A DNA stretch of 64,000 nucleotides from Paenalcaligenes sp050487225 (GTDB lineage Bacteria > Pseudomonadota > Gammaproteobacteria > Burkholderiales > Burkholderiaceae_B). Position numbers and translations under genes: made by a program. The DNA is taken from positions 1,116,001 through 1,180,000 of the forward strand of contig NZ_JBKQGY010000001.1 of NCBI RefSeq assembly GCF_050487225.1, in the 5' to 3' direction. Positions 17,711 to 26,858 of the stretch are shown here, piece after piece (within the stretch, counting starts at the first letter, position 1; each line of letters begins with the position of its first letter). The notes below the pieces were generated by a model. It saw only the letters and a program-made list of their open reading frames with translations, did not search any database and had not been told where the DNA came from.

Positions 17711-18652
17711 ATGAGTACCACGGTTCAAGCAGCGCCGATACGGCATTTCCTACAGTTTAGTGATCTGAACAAAGAAGAAATCCTTTATCTTCTGCACCGA
17801 GCTCGCGTCATCAAAGACCACTTCAAAAACTACCAGCCCCATCACACACTGCATGACCGCACTCTGGCCATGGTGTTTGAGAAAGCCAGTACACGCACTC
17901 GTGTTTCTTTCGAAGCCGGCATGTACCAGCTAGGCGGCGAAGTCATCAACCTGACCGCCAACGACTCGCAATTAGGCCGCTCTGAGCCCATTGAAGACAC
18001 CGCACGCGTGATTTCACGCATGGTCGATATCGTGATGATCCGTACCTTCGAACAAAGCCGCCTAGAGCGTTTTGCCGAGTTCTCCCGCGTACCCGTGATC
18101 AACGGCTTGACCAACGAATTCCACCCCTGCCAGATTCTGGCCGACATCTTCACCTACATCGAACACCGTGGCAGCATTCAAGGCAAGACCGTGGCATGGG
18201 TAGGCGATGGCAACAACATGGCTTACACCTGGCTGCAGGCCGCTGAGTTGCTAGGCTTCAAACTGCATATTTCAGCCCCACAAGGCTACACCCTAGACCA
18301 AAACCTTATCGGCACACCTGACCCCGCTGTATTCCAAGAGTTTGCCGACCCCATGGAAGCCTGCAAAGGCGCAGACCTCGTCACCACTGACGTGTGGACT
18401 AGCATGGGCTTTGAGGCTGAAAACGAAGAGCGCCGCAAAGCGTTTGCCGACTGGTGCGTAGACAGTGAAATGATGGCTGAAGCCAATGCAGACGCCCTGT
18501 TCATGCACTGTTTGCCTGCCCACCGTGGCGAAGAGGTTAGCGCTGACGTGATCGATGGTGCCCAAAGCGTAGTATGGGATGAGGCTGAAAACCGCATGCA
18601 CGTACAAAAAGCGCTGATGGAGTTCTTGTTGCTAGGCCAACTCGACGACTAA
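17711..18652 (+). CDS. argF: Ornithine carbamoyltransferase
   Basis: 313 residues. It forms citrulline from ornithine and carbamoyl phosphate in arginine synthesis. The carbamoyl-phosphate motif S-T-R-T-R (60-64), H-P-C-Q (138-141), the ornithine-binding D-V-W-T-S-M-G (227-233) and H-C-L-P (266-269) are all present. It is convergent with argG, the next enzyme of the pathway, and both end at a shared bidirectional terminator. Confidence 0.97.
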   Translation: MSTTVQAAPIRHFLQFSDLNKEEILYLLHRARVIKDHFKNYQPHHTLHDRTLAMVFEKASTRTRVSFEAGMYQLGGEVINLTANDSQLGRSEPIEDTARVISRMVDIVMIRTFEQSRLERFAEFSRVPVINGLTNEFHPCQILADIFTYIEHRGSIQGKTVAWVGDGNNMAYTWLQAAELLGFKLHISAPQGYTLDQNLIGTPDPAVFQEFADPMEACKGADLVTTDVWTSMGFEAENEERRKAFADWCVDSEMMAEANADALFMHCLPAHRGEEVSADVIDGAQSVVWDEAENRMHVQKALMEFLLLGQLDD

Positions 18653-18670
18653 GCGCCAATTCAGTACACA

Positions 18671-18700
18671 AAAAAGCCACCCAATGGGTGGCTTTTTTGT
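18671..18700. terminator. Bidirectional terminator between argF and argG
   Basis: A-run, stem AAGCCACCC / GGGTGGCTT with a 3-base centre, then a T-run. It lies between the convergent genes and can serve both. Confidence 0.88.
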
Positions 18701-18748
18701 TGCGTAAGCTATTTAGAAGAGCAACCACAGGCTACCCTTCTATCAGAC

Positions 18749-20080
18749 TTAATCTTTCAACTTAGGCATTTCAGCGCCAGAGCTGGAAGTCAGCAAGCCT
18801 GCATCAGCGTACGTGAACAGTTTGCCGCGTGTATCGACAATGTCCATATTACGCATCGTCAGCTGACCAATACGATCACGTGGAGAGAAGGTACCATCAC
18901 CCTCTTTTTCCATCGTCAAACGCTCTGGTTTGTAAGTCAGATTAGGCGACTCTGTATTCAAAATAGAGTAGTCATTACCACGACGCAGTTCCAGTGTCAC
19001 TTCGCCTGTTACAGCCTTAGCAATCCAGCGCTGTGCGGATTCACGCAGCATGATTGCCTGAGGATCAAACCAACGGCCTTGGTACAGCAAACGACCCAAG
19101 CGCAAGCCGTTAATACGGTATTGCTCGATAGTATCTTCATTATGAATACCAGACACCAAGCGCTCGTAGGCAATGTGCAGCAATGCCATACCTGGAGCTT
19201 CGTAAATACCGCGGCTTTTTGCTTCGATAATACGATTCTCGATCTGATCGCTCATACCCAAGCCATGACGTCCACCGATGCGGTTAGCTTCCAACATCAG
19301 CTCAACAGGGTTAGCAAACTCTTTGCCGTTCAGTGCTACAGGTTGGCCTTCTTCAAAGCGCACTGTGACTTCTTCAGCTTTCACTTCAACGTCATCACGC
19401 CAGAATGCAACGCCCATAATAGGTTTCACAATCTTGATGCCGCTGTTCAGGAACTCTAAGTCTTTGGCTTCGTGTGTAGCGCCCAGCATGTTGGAGTCGG
19501 TGGAGTAAGCTTTTTCAGCAGACATTTTGTAGTCAAAGCCATGCTCTTGCATGTACTGAGACATTTCAGATCTACCACCCAGCTCGTCGATGAACTGTTG
19601 ATCCAACCAAGGTTTGTAAATACGCAATTGTGGGTTGGTCAGCAAACCATAACGGTAGAAACGCTCAATGTCGTTACCTTTATAAGTACTGCCGTCACCC
19701 CAGATATTGACGTCGTCTTCTTTCATTGCCGCTACCAACATGGTGCCTGTCACAGCGCGACCAATAGGAGTAGTGTTGAAGTAAGTAACGCCAGCAGTGG
19801 AAACGTGGAACGCACCACTTTGTAATGCCGCAATCCCTTCGGCAACCAATTGCATACGACAATCCACCAAGCGAGCATCCTTGGCGCCGTAACTCATGGC
19901 AGCACGTGGAATAGCATCGTAGTCCGACTCATCAGGCTGACCCAGATTCGCGGTGTAAGCATAAGGGATCGCGCCTTTGTTGCGCATCCACAATAAAGCC
20001 GCGCTGGTGTCCAGACCACCAGAGAAGGCAATACCTACTTTTTGACCTACTGGAAGATTTTCAATAATAGTCGTTGTCAT
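18749..20080 (-). CDS. argG: Argininosuccinate synthase
   Basis: 443 residues, the long E. coli-like ArgG class. It condenses citrulline and aspartate with ATP. The PP-loop motif A-F-S-G-G-L-D-T-S (18-26) is intact, followed by A-Y-T-A-N-L-G-Q and the later Y-K-G-N-D-I-E-R-F-Y-R-Y-G-L segment. It is transcribed toward argF; a divergent gene of unknown function begins 150 bp upstream. Confidence 0.97.
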   Translation of the reverse strand: MTTTIIENLPVGQKVGIAFSGGLDTSAALLWMRNKGAIPYAYTANLGQPDESDYDAIPRAAMSYGAKDARLVDCRMQLVAEGIAALQSGAFHVSTAGVTYFNTTPIGRAVTGTMLVAAMKEDDVNIWGDGSTYKGNDIERFYRYGLLTNPQLRIYKPWLDQQFIDELGGRSEMSQYMQEHGFDYKMSAEKAYSTDSNMLGATHEAKDLEFLNSGIKIVKPIMGVAFWRDDVEVKAEEVTVRFEEGQPVALNGKEFANPVELMLEANRIGGRHGLGMSDQIENRIIEAKSRGIYEAPGMALLHIAYERLVSGIHNEDTIEQYRINGLRLGRLLYQGRWFDPQAIMLRESAQRWIAKAVTGEVTLELRRGNDYSILNTESPNLTYKPERLTMEKEGDGTFSPRDRIGQLTMRNMDIVDTRGKLFTYADAGLLTSSSGAEMPKLKD

Positions 20081-20230
20081 ATGAAAGGACCGGTACGCTA
20101 AATAAACAATCTTCCATTATATCCCCCTAGCACACATACGGGGGCTTCTGCTTGCCGGAAGATGCGAAAACAGGCGATACACGGCATAATGTGCACTTGT
20201 CACAACTTTCACTGTTATTTTGATCACCCA

Positions 20231-20728
20231 ATGAGCACCCTGTCGGCCTCCTGTACCCTGCAATCTTTTACTCTGCCACAATTGCGTGCAGCCACCCAAG
20301 CGGGCGGCGTCACCAATGTCATTGTGAAAGGGCAAGGTGACGCATTCTTTATCCAGATCCAAATGCGCTCTGCCCAGACTGCTATTCTGATCACCAGCAA
20401 AAGCCGCCAGCCGCGACAATTCCGCAATCCTGTGCAGGCATTTGCTGTATTACGTGAAATCGGTATTATGACGGGGCAATTTGATGTCGCGCATTACTCC
20501 CCAGAGCAAAAGCAGACACCGTCGCGCGTGCTGCGCAAAGTAACGGAAGCCCCTAAGCCTGTATCCCAGCCTTGGGAAAGCTTTTTACAAAAAATGGCCA
20601 GCAGCCCTCAGGCCACGTTTGATGGCCCTAATTTCAAACTGGACTCCACCCAAGCCCAACAACTCTACGAGCGCGGAAGCCCCATAGAGGCTACTACTGC
20701 CCCACACGAGACAGTAATAGCCAAATAG
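20231..20728 (+). CDS. Conserved hypothetical protein
   Basis: The ATG at 20231 gives 165 residues; a longer frame from 20162 lacks a better start. I do not recognise the family. The N-terminal half (about 10-90) looks like a compact alpha/beta domain (F-T-L-P-Q-L-R-A-A-T, then V-I-V-K-G-Q-G-D-A-F-F-I-Q-I) that ends in F-A-V-L-R-E-I-G-I. The C-terminal half is polar and probably unstructured. No signal peptide or membrane helix is seen. It is divergent from argG and convergent with the flavin oxidoreductase. Confidence 0.7.
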   Translation: MSTLSASCTLQSFTLPQLRAATQAGGVTNVIVKGQGDAFFIQIQMRSAQTAILITSKSRQPRQFRNPVQAFAVLREIGIMTGQFDVAHYSPEQKQTPSRVLRKVTEAPKPVSQPWESFLQKMASSPQATFDGPNFKLDSTQAQQLYERGSPIEATTAPHETVIAK

Positions 20729-20732
20729 CGAC

Positions 20733-21923
20733 TTAGGCGTGCGCTGGTACGTCTACGCGCACCGCTTGCAACAAATACTCCATCAGGTCACGCACGGAAC
20801 GAATTTGATCGCCAAATGGCAGCTTTTCCGAGCTACGGAAGAACAGACCACGATCCACATCGCCTTCTAGTGCGTAGGCCAAACGTCTATCAATGCAAAA
20901 CTGGCCACTGCGTGCAACCCCGTCACGCAGACCACAATGCGCCAAACAATCAAAGCCCTCGGAGCATGCACGCTCTTGCGCAACCGCTTGCAGCTTGGAC
21001 TCTTTATGTAAATAAGAGTCTAGCCACGGTGTACGCACAGCGCGTGCCGGCAAACCTGCCACACTCATAAACGTCACGATATCTTCAGGTTTAGCTTGCG
21101 CCAACACCTGCTTGAAACGAAGGTCAGCATCACCCTCTTGCGTTACTGCAAACGCTGTACCCAACTGAATCGCATCAGCGCCTTGGCCCAACAAGGTTTT
21201 AACCTGATCTGGATTGTTAATACCACCGGCCACGATCAGCGAGATATTTTCTTTCTCTAAATCCAGTTTTTTGAACACCTCACGCGTTTCTTCCAACACG
21301 CGCGGGAAGGCGTACATGGGATCATTCATCTGCTCGATATCCGCCAAGCCCAAATGGCCTGCCGCAAACTTCGGGTTCTCGATCACAATAGCGTCTGGTA
21401 GGCGATTTTTGCGCATCCACTTACGCAGCACCAACTGAATACCGCGAGCATCGGACAAGATAGGGATCAACGCCACATTAGGGTGGTCAGCGGTAAGCTC
21501 TGGTAAATCCAGCGGTAAACCTGCCCCCACCACCACGGCATCAGCGCCGCTTTCGCACGCTTGTTTCACATACGCCGCGTACTGCGACACAGCACGCATG
21601 ATATTGACTGCCACGGCACCACACTCTTTGGCCAGTGCCTTGGCTTTACGAATCTCTCTGTCCAGAGCCTCTAAGTTCACCCTATCAATCAGGCTACTGT
21701 CTTTGCTCTTGTGTGTACGTTCCATCAAATCGGGATGATGGCGGCGCAAATCCACGCTAGAGATAGTCCCCATACCTCCTAGCGCAGCCACGCTACCAGC
21801 CAAACGGTGTGCCGACACACCTACCCCCATCCCGCCCTGAACCACAGGCAATAATGCCTTACCCTTTAACCGTAACCGCTCAACAATGGTTTCTAACACA
21901 GGGAGTCCTTTAACTTTTAACAA
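20733..21923 (-). CDS. NAD(P)H-dependent flavin oxidoreductase (nitronate monooxygenase/FabK-like)
   Basis: 396 residues of the FMN TIM-barrel family that includes nitronate monooxygenase and FabK. Recognisable pieces are P-V-V-Q-G-G-M-G-V-G-V-S (about 22-33), V-V-V-G-A-G-L-P, and the phosphate-binding I-V-A-G-G-I-N-N with G-A-D-A-I-Q-L-G-T-A-F. The exact substrate cannot be read from the sequence. It follows hemN by about one base (hemN ends at 21924), so the two are probably one operon. Confidence 0.83.
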   Translation of the reverse strand: MLKVKGLPVLETIVERLRLKGKALLPVVQGGMGVGVSAHRLAGSVAALGGMGTISSVDLRRHHPDLMERTHKSKDSSLIDRVNLEALDREIRKAKALAKECGAVAVNIMRAVSQYAAYVKQACESGADAVVVGAGLPLDLPELTADHPNVALIPILSDARGIQLVLRKWMRKNRLPDAIVIENPKFAAGHLGLADIEQMNDPMYAFPRVLEETREVFKKLDLEKENISLIVAGGINNPDQVKTLLGQGADAIQLGTAFAVTQEGDADLRFKQVLAQAKPEDIVTFMSVAGLPARAVRTPWLDSYLHKESKLQAVAQERACSEGFDCLAHCGLRDGVARSGQFCIDRRLAYALEGDVDRGLFFRSSEKLPFGDQIRSVRDLMEYLLQAVRVDVPAHA

Positions 21924-23354
21924 TCAAATAAGCCGCGAGTAAGTCGCGGTAGTACGTTTATGCAGGTGGGCATCAAACACCATACTGATACCTCGCACAA
22001 ACAAACGCCCCGTGTCAGTCACACGCAGCATACGCTCATCTACCGTGATCAGCCCAGCCTCTTCAAACTGGCTCAAACGCTGTAACTCATCACCAAAATA
22101 CACATCAAAATCTATGCCGTGACGCTGCGAAACTAGCGCTTTGTCTACAGGCATACTGCACATCAACTGCATAATCACTTCAGCGCGCAATTCGTCATCA
22201 GCCGTCATCTGAATGCCGCGACTGACTGGCAAACGATTTTCGTCCAAACAGGCGTAGTACGCTTTTAAGGATCTATCGTTTTGCACATGCGTACCCTGCA
22301 CCTTTCCTATAGCCGATACGCCAAAAGCCACTAAATCGCTGTCTGCACGCGTGGTATAACCCTGAAAATTTCGATGCAAACTCTGGTCTACACGCGCACG
22401 ACTCAACTCGTCATCCGGTAAAGCGAAGTGATCCAAACCTATATAGTCATAGCCTGCATCCAACAAGCGCTGCGTGGCCATCAGGAAGATTTGCAAGCGT
22501 GTTTCCGCATCCGGCAAATCTTGCTCATTAATCAACCGCTGCGCTTTAAAACGTTGCGGCAAGTGTGCGTAGTTGTACAAGGCAATACGATCAGGACGCA
22601 GTGCAATCAACTGATCTAAGGTTGCGCTAAAACTCTGCACGCTTTGTTTAGGTAGGCCGTAAATCAAATCTGTATTAATGGACTGAAAGCCCACTGCCCT
22701 ACTGGTTTCTATCGCTTTAGCCACCATGTCATAGGGCTGAATGCGGTGTATAGCTTCTTGCACCGCCACATCAAAATCCTGCACCCCAAAACTGGTGCGG
22801 TTAAAACCTAAACTCGCCAAATGCGCCAGCATCTGATCATCAATCGTGCGGGGATCAATCTCTACGCTGATTTCAGCGTCATCGGTAAAGTCGAAATGCT
22901 TCCTGACCTCTTGCATCAACAACGACATTTGGTCGTTGGACAAAAAGGTAGGTGAGCCGCCACCTAGGTGCAACTGACCCGTTTTACGGTCGTCACCCAA
23001 ATGAGGGACCACCATCGCCATCTCTTTAAACAAGTACTGCAAATACTCTGCTGAACGTGATTTATCTTGCGTGATGATTTTGTTGCACGCACAGAAATAG
23101 CACAGCGATGTACAGAAGGGCAGATGAAAATACAGTGATAACGGCATTTGCTGCTTGCTGTTCGCACGCGCCGCTAGTGCGTCGAGATAATCTTGTTGCG
23201 CGAACTCTTCCAAGAATCGGTCGGCTGTAGGGTACGAGGTGTAGCGTGGGCCTGAGCTATTAAAACGTCGGATCAACGCCTCTGGAACTTGAAATGAAGC
23301 AGTTGCCTCGTTGATGGCACGCTGTTGTTGGGGTTGTGCCAATGCAATATCCAT
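21924..23354 (-). CDS. hemN: Oxygen-independent coproporphyrinogen III oxidase
   Basis: The ATG at 23354 follows a CTGGAGAG ribosome-binding site and gives 476 residues; the longer frame from 23426 would overlap the regulatory box. The radical-SAM cluster C-x3-C-x2-C is at residues 81, 85 and 88 (C-T-S-L-C-Y-F-C), followed by a further cysteine at 90 as in true HemN. The R-Y-T-S-Y-P-T-A segment near 37-44 is a HemN signature. It makes protoporphyrinogen precursors for haem without oxygen. An FNR-type box lies about 70 bp upstream. Confidence 0.95.
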   Translation of the reverse strand: MDIALAQPQQQRAINEATASFQVPEALIRRFNSSGPRYTSYPTADRFLEEFAQQDYLDALAARANSKQQMPLSLYFHLPFCTSLCYFCACNKIITQDKSRSAEYLQYLFKEMAMVVPHLGDDRKTGQLHLGGGSPTFLSNDQMSLLMQEVRKHFDFTDDAEISVEIDPRTIDDQMLAHLASLGFNRTSFGVQDFDVAVQEAIHRIQPYDMVAKAIETSRAVGFQSINTDLIYGLPKQSVQSFSATLDQLIALRPDRIALYNYAHLPQRFKAQRLINEQDLPDAETRLQIFLMATQRLLDAGYDYIGLDHFALPDDELSRARVDQSLHRNFQGYTTRADSDLVAFGVSAIGKVQGTHVQNDRSLKAYYACLDENRLPVSRGIQMTADDELRAEVIMQLMCSMPVDKALVSQRHGIDFDVYFGDELQRLSQFEEAGLITVDERMLRVTDTGRLFVRGISMVFDAHLHKRTTATYSRLI

Positions 23355-23425
23355 GAAACTCTCCAGAAACCTACAAAATACTTTGCAACCATCAACTATT
23401 CTGACGGCAATAGGACAATTCCTCA

Positions 23426-23439
23426 TTGACCTTTATCAA
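23426..23439 (-). promoter_or_regulatory. FNR-type box upstream of hemN
   Basis: TTGACCTTTATCAA (TTGATAAAGGTCAA on the hemN strand) matches the FNR/Anr consensus TTGAT-N4-ATCAA at 9 of 10 specified positions. It lies 72-85 bp before the hemN start. Activation of an oxygen-independent enzyme by an FNR-type regulator makes biological sense. The mrp operon starts 120 bp on the other side and could also be affected. Confidence 0.72.
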
Positions 23440-23559
23440 GCACGTTCAGGGCAATTTCATTTTTTTTAGCAGATTATGTGTGGAAATTACCAGTAATATC
23501 GTATTATTAGAACATCGCCCTTTCCTCTGTTTTAAACATCTCGTCTTCCCCGGAGCCCG

Positions 23560-26511
23560 ATGTCTTTGCTTGTCATCCTAGCCCTCCCCTTCGTTGGTGG
23601 GCTGATCTCATCGTTATTGTCTGCTGACTCCCGAAAACTTCAGGCTCCGCTTGCCGGGATGGTCGCCTTAACCTGTGCGCTTTTTACGCTAGTCAACTTC
23701 CCGGCCATATCCCGTAATGAGGTATTACTGTTTTCCTCTGACTGGATTCCGGCCTACAACATCTATTTCAACTTGCGCATGGATGGCCTAGCCTGGCTAT
23801 TCAGTATCATCATCACGGGGATGGGTGCATTAATTGCACTCTACGCACACTACTACCTTTCCGCCCAAGAGCCTGTACGCCGGTTCTTTGCATTTTTGCA
23901 AATATTCATGGGAGCGATGCTAGGGGTAGTGCTGTCTGGAAACGTGATTCAGCTGGTCGTATTCTGGGAACTGACTAGCTTGTCGTCCTTCATGTTAATT
24001 GCCTACTGGTACCACCGCCGAGATGCGCGTCGTGGTGCCCGTATGTCTCTGATCATTACGGGTGGTGGTGGTCTCTGTTTGCTGGCTGGCGTGCTAATGA
24101 TGGGACAAGTGGCCGGCACCTATGATCTGGGTGAGATTCTCATCTCAGGTGATCGCATACGTCAAAGTGCGTGGTATCCCGTACTTTTGTTAATGGTCGC
24201 CGCAGGAGCACTGAGCAAAAGTGCTCAGTTTCCTTTCCATATTTGGTTACCTAGAGCCATGGCCGCGCCGACTCCGGTATCGGCCTACCTGCACTCTGCC
24301 ACCATGGTGAAAGCTGGTGTTTTCTTACTGGCACGCTTCTGGCCGGTATTAGCTGGCACCACCGAATGGGCCATATTAATTGGTGGATCAGGGCTTATTA
24401 CATTGTTGCTGGGCGCCTATTTGGCAACCTTCCAGCGCGATATGAAAGGTGTCTTAGCCTACTCCACCATCAGCCACCTAGGCCTGATTACCTTATTACT
24501 AGGCATGAACAGTGCGATGGCACTGATTGCTGCCATCTTCCACATTATTAACCACGCTACCTTCAAAGCCTCCTTATTTATGGCGACTGGTATTGTGGAC
24601 CACGAAACGGGTACGCGTAACCTCAATAGGCTATCCGGTTTACGTTACGCCATGCCTATTACCGCCTTACTAGCAAGCGTGGCGGCAGCGGCGATGGCGG
24701 GTGTGCCGTTGCTCAATGGCTTTCTCTCTAAAGAAATGTTCTTTGCTGAGGCCGTAGAGACTGCTAATGGCAGCTCTTGGGATTACGTCATCCCTCTGAT
24801 TGCGGTGATTGCCAGTGCGTTTAGTGTGGCCTACTCCTTGCGTTTCATCATGCAAGTATTCTTTGGCCCTCCTGCCAAAAACCTACCTCGTGAGCCACAC
24901 GAGCCCCCTATACAAATGCTAATCCCCAGCATCATCTTAGTGCTGATCTGCTTGGCTGTAGGGATGATTCCAGGTTACACCGTTGCCCCCTTCTTGGATG
25001 TAGCAGCGCACTCCATCCTAAACCTAAAAATGCCAGACTTCAGTCTGCGCATATGGCATGGCTTCAACCTCCCGTTAGTGATGAGTATTATTGCCATGCT
25101 AGGTGGGGTGATATTGGTGTTTTTGCTGGACAACTACCGACAAGGACGCTCAGACCGTGCGCCTATTTTGTACCGCGTAGATGGCCAACGTATTTTTGAA
25201 GCCTTCTTGGGCTGGACAGAAACGGCTGCCGATTTCATCATCGACAAAACCTACTCACCTAGGCTACAGCGCCAAGTCCTACTCATCCTAATATCCACCT
25301 TGGTGGTTACTGCTTTGCCACTATTGCGTGGTACTTGGTTTATTCCACAACAATCCACGGTAATGGATCCCCTCTTTGCGGTGATGTGGATAGCTGGCGC
25401 TGCCTGCGCCATTGGCGCAGCCTACCAAGCCAAGTTCCATAGACCAGCAGCCCTGCTACTGTCTGGTGCTGCGGGCTTAATCACCAGCTTGACCTATGCT
25501 TGGCTATCAGCGCCAGACTTGGCCTTGACACAATTAGCAGTAGAAGTAGTCACTGTCGTATTAATTCTGCTTGGGTTGCGCTGGTTACCTAAACGCCTGC
25601 CTACCGATGAAGACGATATATCCCCGCTATCGCGCTTTAAAGCCTTGCGTCGCCGTAGCCGAGACTTAACCATTGCCGTACTGTCGGGTGCCGGTCTATC
25701 GGTGCTGGCATACACTATTATGACCAGACCTCCCGTTGAGGATGGCGTATCCCCCTTCTTAGTCCAGCAAGCCTTGCCATTAGGCGGTGGTGCTAACGTG
25801 GTGAACGTGATTTTGGTGGACTTCCGTGGTTTTGACACCTTTGGTGAGATCACAGTACTGGGCATTGTGGCGCTTAGCGTCTACGCTTTGCTACGCCGCT
25901 TCCGACCACCTATTGAAACCATTATGACGCCACTGGAAATTCGTCATAAATATGGTCAGCTCATACAAAAAGCGGAAGTGTTGTCCCCCCTAGAGTCAGC
26001 CACTTTCGAAGAGCCTGATCCTAACCAAAACGTACCTTATGGCGTGACAAAAGTCCCTGCCATGTTGATGCGAATTCTGCTGCCTATTGCCGCACTGATT
26101 TCCATTTACTTCCTGCTGCGAGGCCATAACCTACCCGGCGGTGGTTTTGTGGGCGGCTTAATCATGGCAACAGCCATTTTGATACAGTACATGGTGAACG
26201 GTATTGTATGGGTGGAGTCACGCCCCTTGCTGCACCCACAAATGTGGATTTCACTGGGTATGTTGTTTGCCGGTTTTGCTGCCATGATCGTATGGTGGTT
26301 CAACCGTCCATTCCTCGCTGCGCTGGAATGGCATGTAAACCTACCGTGGGTAGGTGAAGTTCACGCCACTAGTGCTCTGCTCTTTGATATAGGGGTATAC
26401 ATGCTGGTGGTAGGCTCTGCTATTTTGATGTTGCTGGCGCTGGCTCACCAGTCCCTGCGTTTTTACCGCAAACTGCCCGCCCCCCAAGACTCACTCAGTA
26501 CCAAAGAATAA
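23560..26511 (+). CDS. mrpA: Mrp Na+/H+ antiporter subunit A fused to subunit B
   Basis: 983 residues, a fused MrpA-MrpB as found in group 2 (Pha-type) Mrp systems. The N-terminal 500 residues are NuoL-like with the proton-channel signature H-I-W-L-P-R-A-M-A-A-P-T-P-V-S-A-Y-L-H-S region near 227-245. The middle is NuoJ-like, and the last 150 residues form the MnhB domain (R-G-H-N-L-P-G-G-G-F-V-G-G-L). It is the first of six tightly coupled genes for a multi-subunit cation/proton antiporter in the inner membrane. Cation specificity (Na+ or K+) cannot be decided from sequence. Confidence 0.95.
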   Translation: MSLLVILALPFVGGLISSLLSADSRKLQAPLAGMVALTCALFTLVNFPAISRNEVLLFSSDWIPAYNIYFNLRMDGLAWLFSIIITGMGALIALYAHYYLSAQEPVRRFFAFLQIFMGAMLGVVLSGNVIQLVVFWELTSLSSFMLIAYWYHRRDARRGARMSLIITGGGGLCLLAGVLMMGQVAGTYDLGEILISGDRIRQSAWYPVLLLMVAAGALSKSAQFPFHIWLPRAMAAPTPVSAYLHSATMVKAGVFLLARFWPVLAGTTEWAILIGGSGLITLLLGAYLATFQRDMKGVLAYSTISHLGLITLLLGMNSAMALIAAIFHIINHATFKASLFMATGIVDHETGTRNLNRLSGLRYAMPITALLASVAAAAMAGVPLLNGFLSKEMFFAEAVETANGSSWDYVIPLIAVIASAFSVAYSLRFIMQVFFGPPAKNLPREPHEPPIQMLIPSIILVLICLAVGMIPGYTVAPFLDVAAHSILNLKMPDFSLRIWHGFNLPLVMSIIAMLGGVILVFLLDNYRQGRSDRAPILYRVDGQRIFEAFLGWTETAADFIIDKTYSPRLQRQVLLILISTLVVTALPLLRGTWFIPQQSTVMDPLFAVMWIAGAACAIGAAYQAKFHRPAALLLSGAAGLITSLTYAWLSAPDLALTQLAVEVVTVVLILLGLRWLPKRLPTDEDDISPLSRFKALRRRSRDLTIAVLSGAGLSVLAYTIMTRPPVEDGVSPFLVQQALPLGGGANVVNVILVDFRGFDTFGEITVLGIVALSVYALLRRFRPPIETIMTPLEIRHKYGQLIQKAEVLSPLESATFEEPDPNQNVPYGVTKVPAMLMRILLPIAALISIYFLLRGHNLPGGGFVGGLIMATAILIQYMVNGIVWVESRPLLHPQMWISLGMLFAGFAAMIVWWFNRPFLAALEWHVNLPWVGEVHATSALLFDIGVYMLVVGSAILMLLALAHQSLRFYRKLPAPQDSLSTKE

Positions 26512-26858
26512 TGGAAATCGTTCTCTCTTTAGCTATAGGTATTTTGGCAGGCTCAGGCGTCTGGTTACTGCTGCGACCCCGTACATTCCAGGTCATTATG
26601 GGTCTATCCTTATTGTCCTACGCCGTGAACCTGTTCATCTTTTCCATGGGGCGTATCACCCTTAATGCCCCCGCAGTCATCAACGCCGAACTAGGTGCTG
26701 ACCCCAGCAACTACGCAGACCCTCTGCCTCAAGCCTTAGTGCTGACAGCCATTGTGATCGGCTTTGCGACCACCGCTCTTTTTCTAGTAGTACTACTGGC
26801 CAACCGTGGGCTAAGCGGCACTGACCACGTAGACGGCCGTGAGGAAAATGAGCTGTGA
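26511..26858 (+). CDS. mrpC: Mrp antiporter subunit C (NuoK-like)
   Basis: 115 residues, three membrane helices, similar to NuoK. Conserved features include L-S-Y-A-V-N-L-F-I-F and the D-P-L-P-Q-A-L-V-L-T-A-I-V-I-G-F segment typical of MnhC. Its ATG overlaps the stop codon of mrpA by one base, and its own stop overlaps the start of mrpD. Confidence 0.95.
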   Translation: MEIVLSLAIGILAGSGVWLLLRPRTFQVIMGLSLLSYAVNLFIFSMGRITLNAPAVINAELGADPSNYADPLPQALVLTAIVIGFATTALFLVVLLANRGLSGTDHVDGREENEL

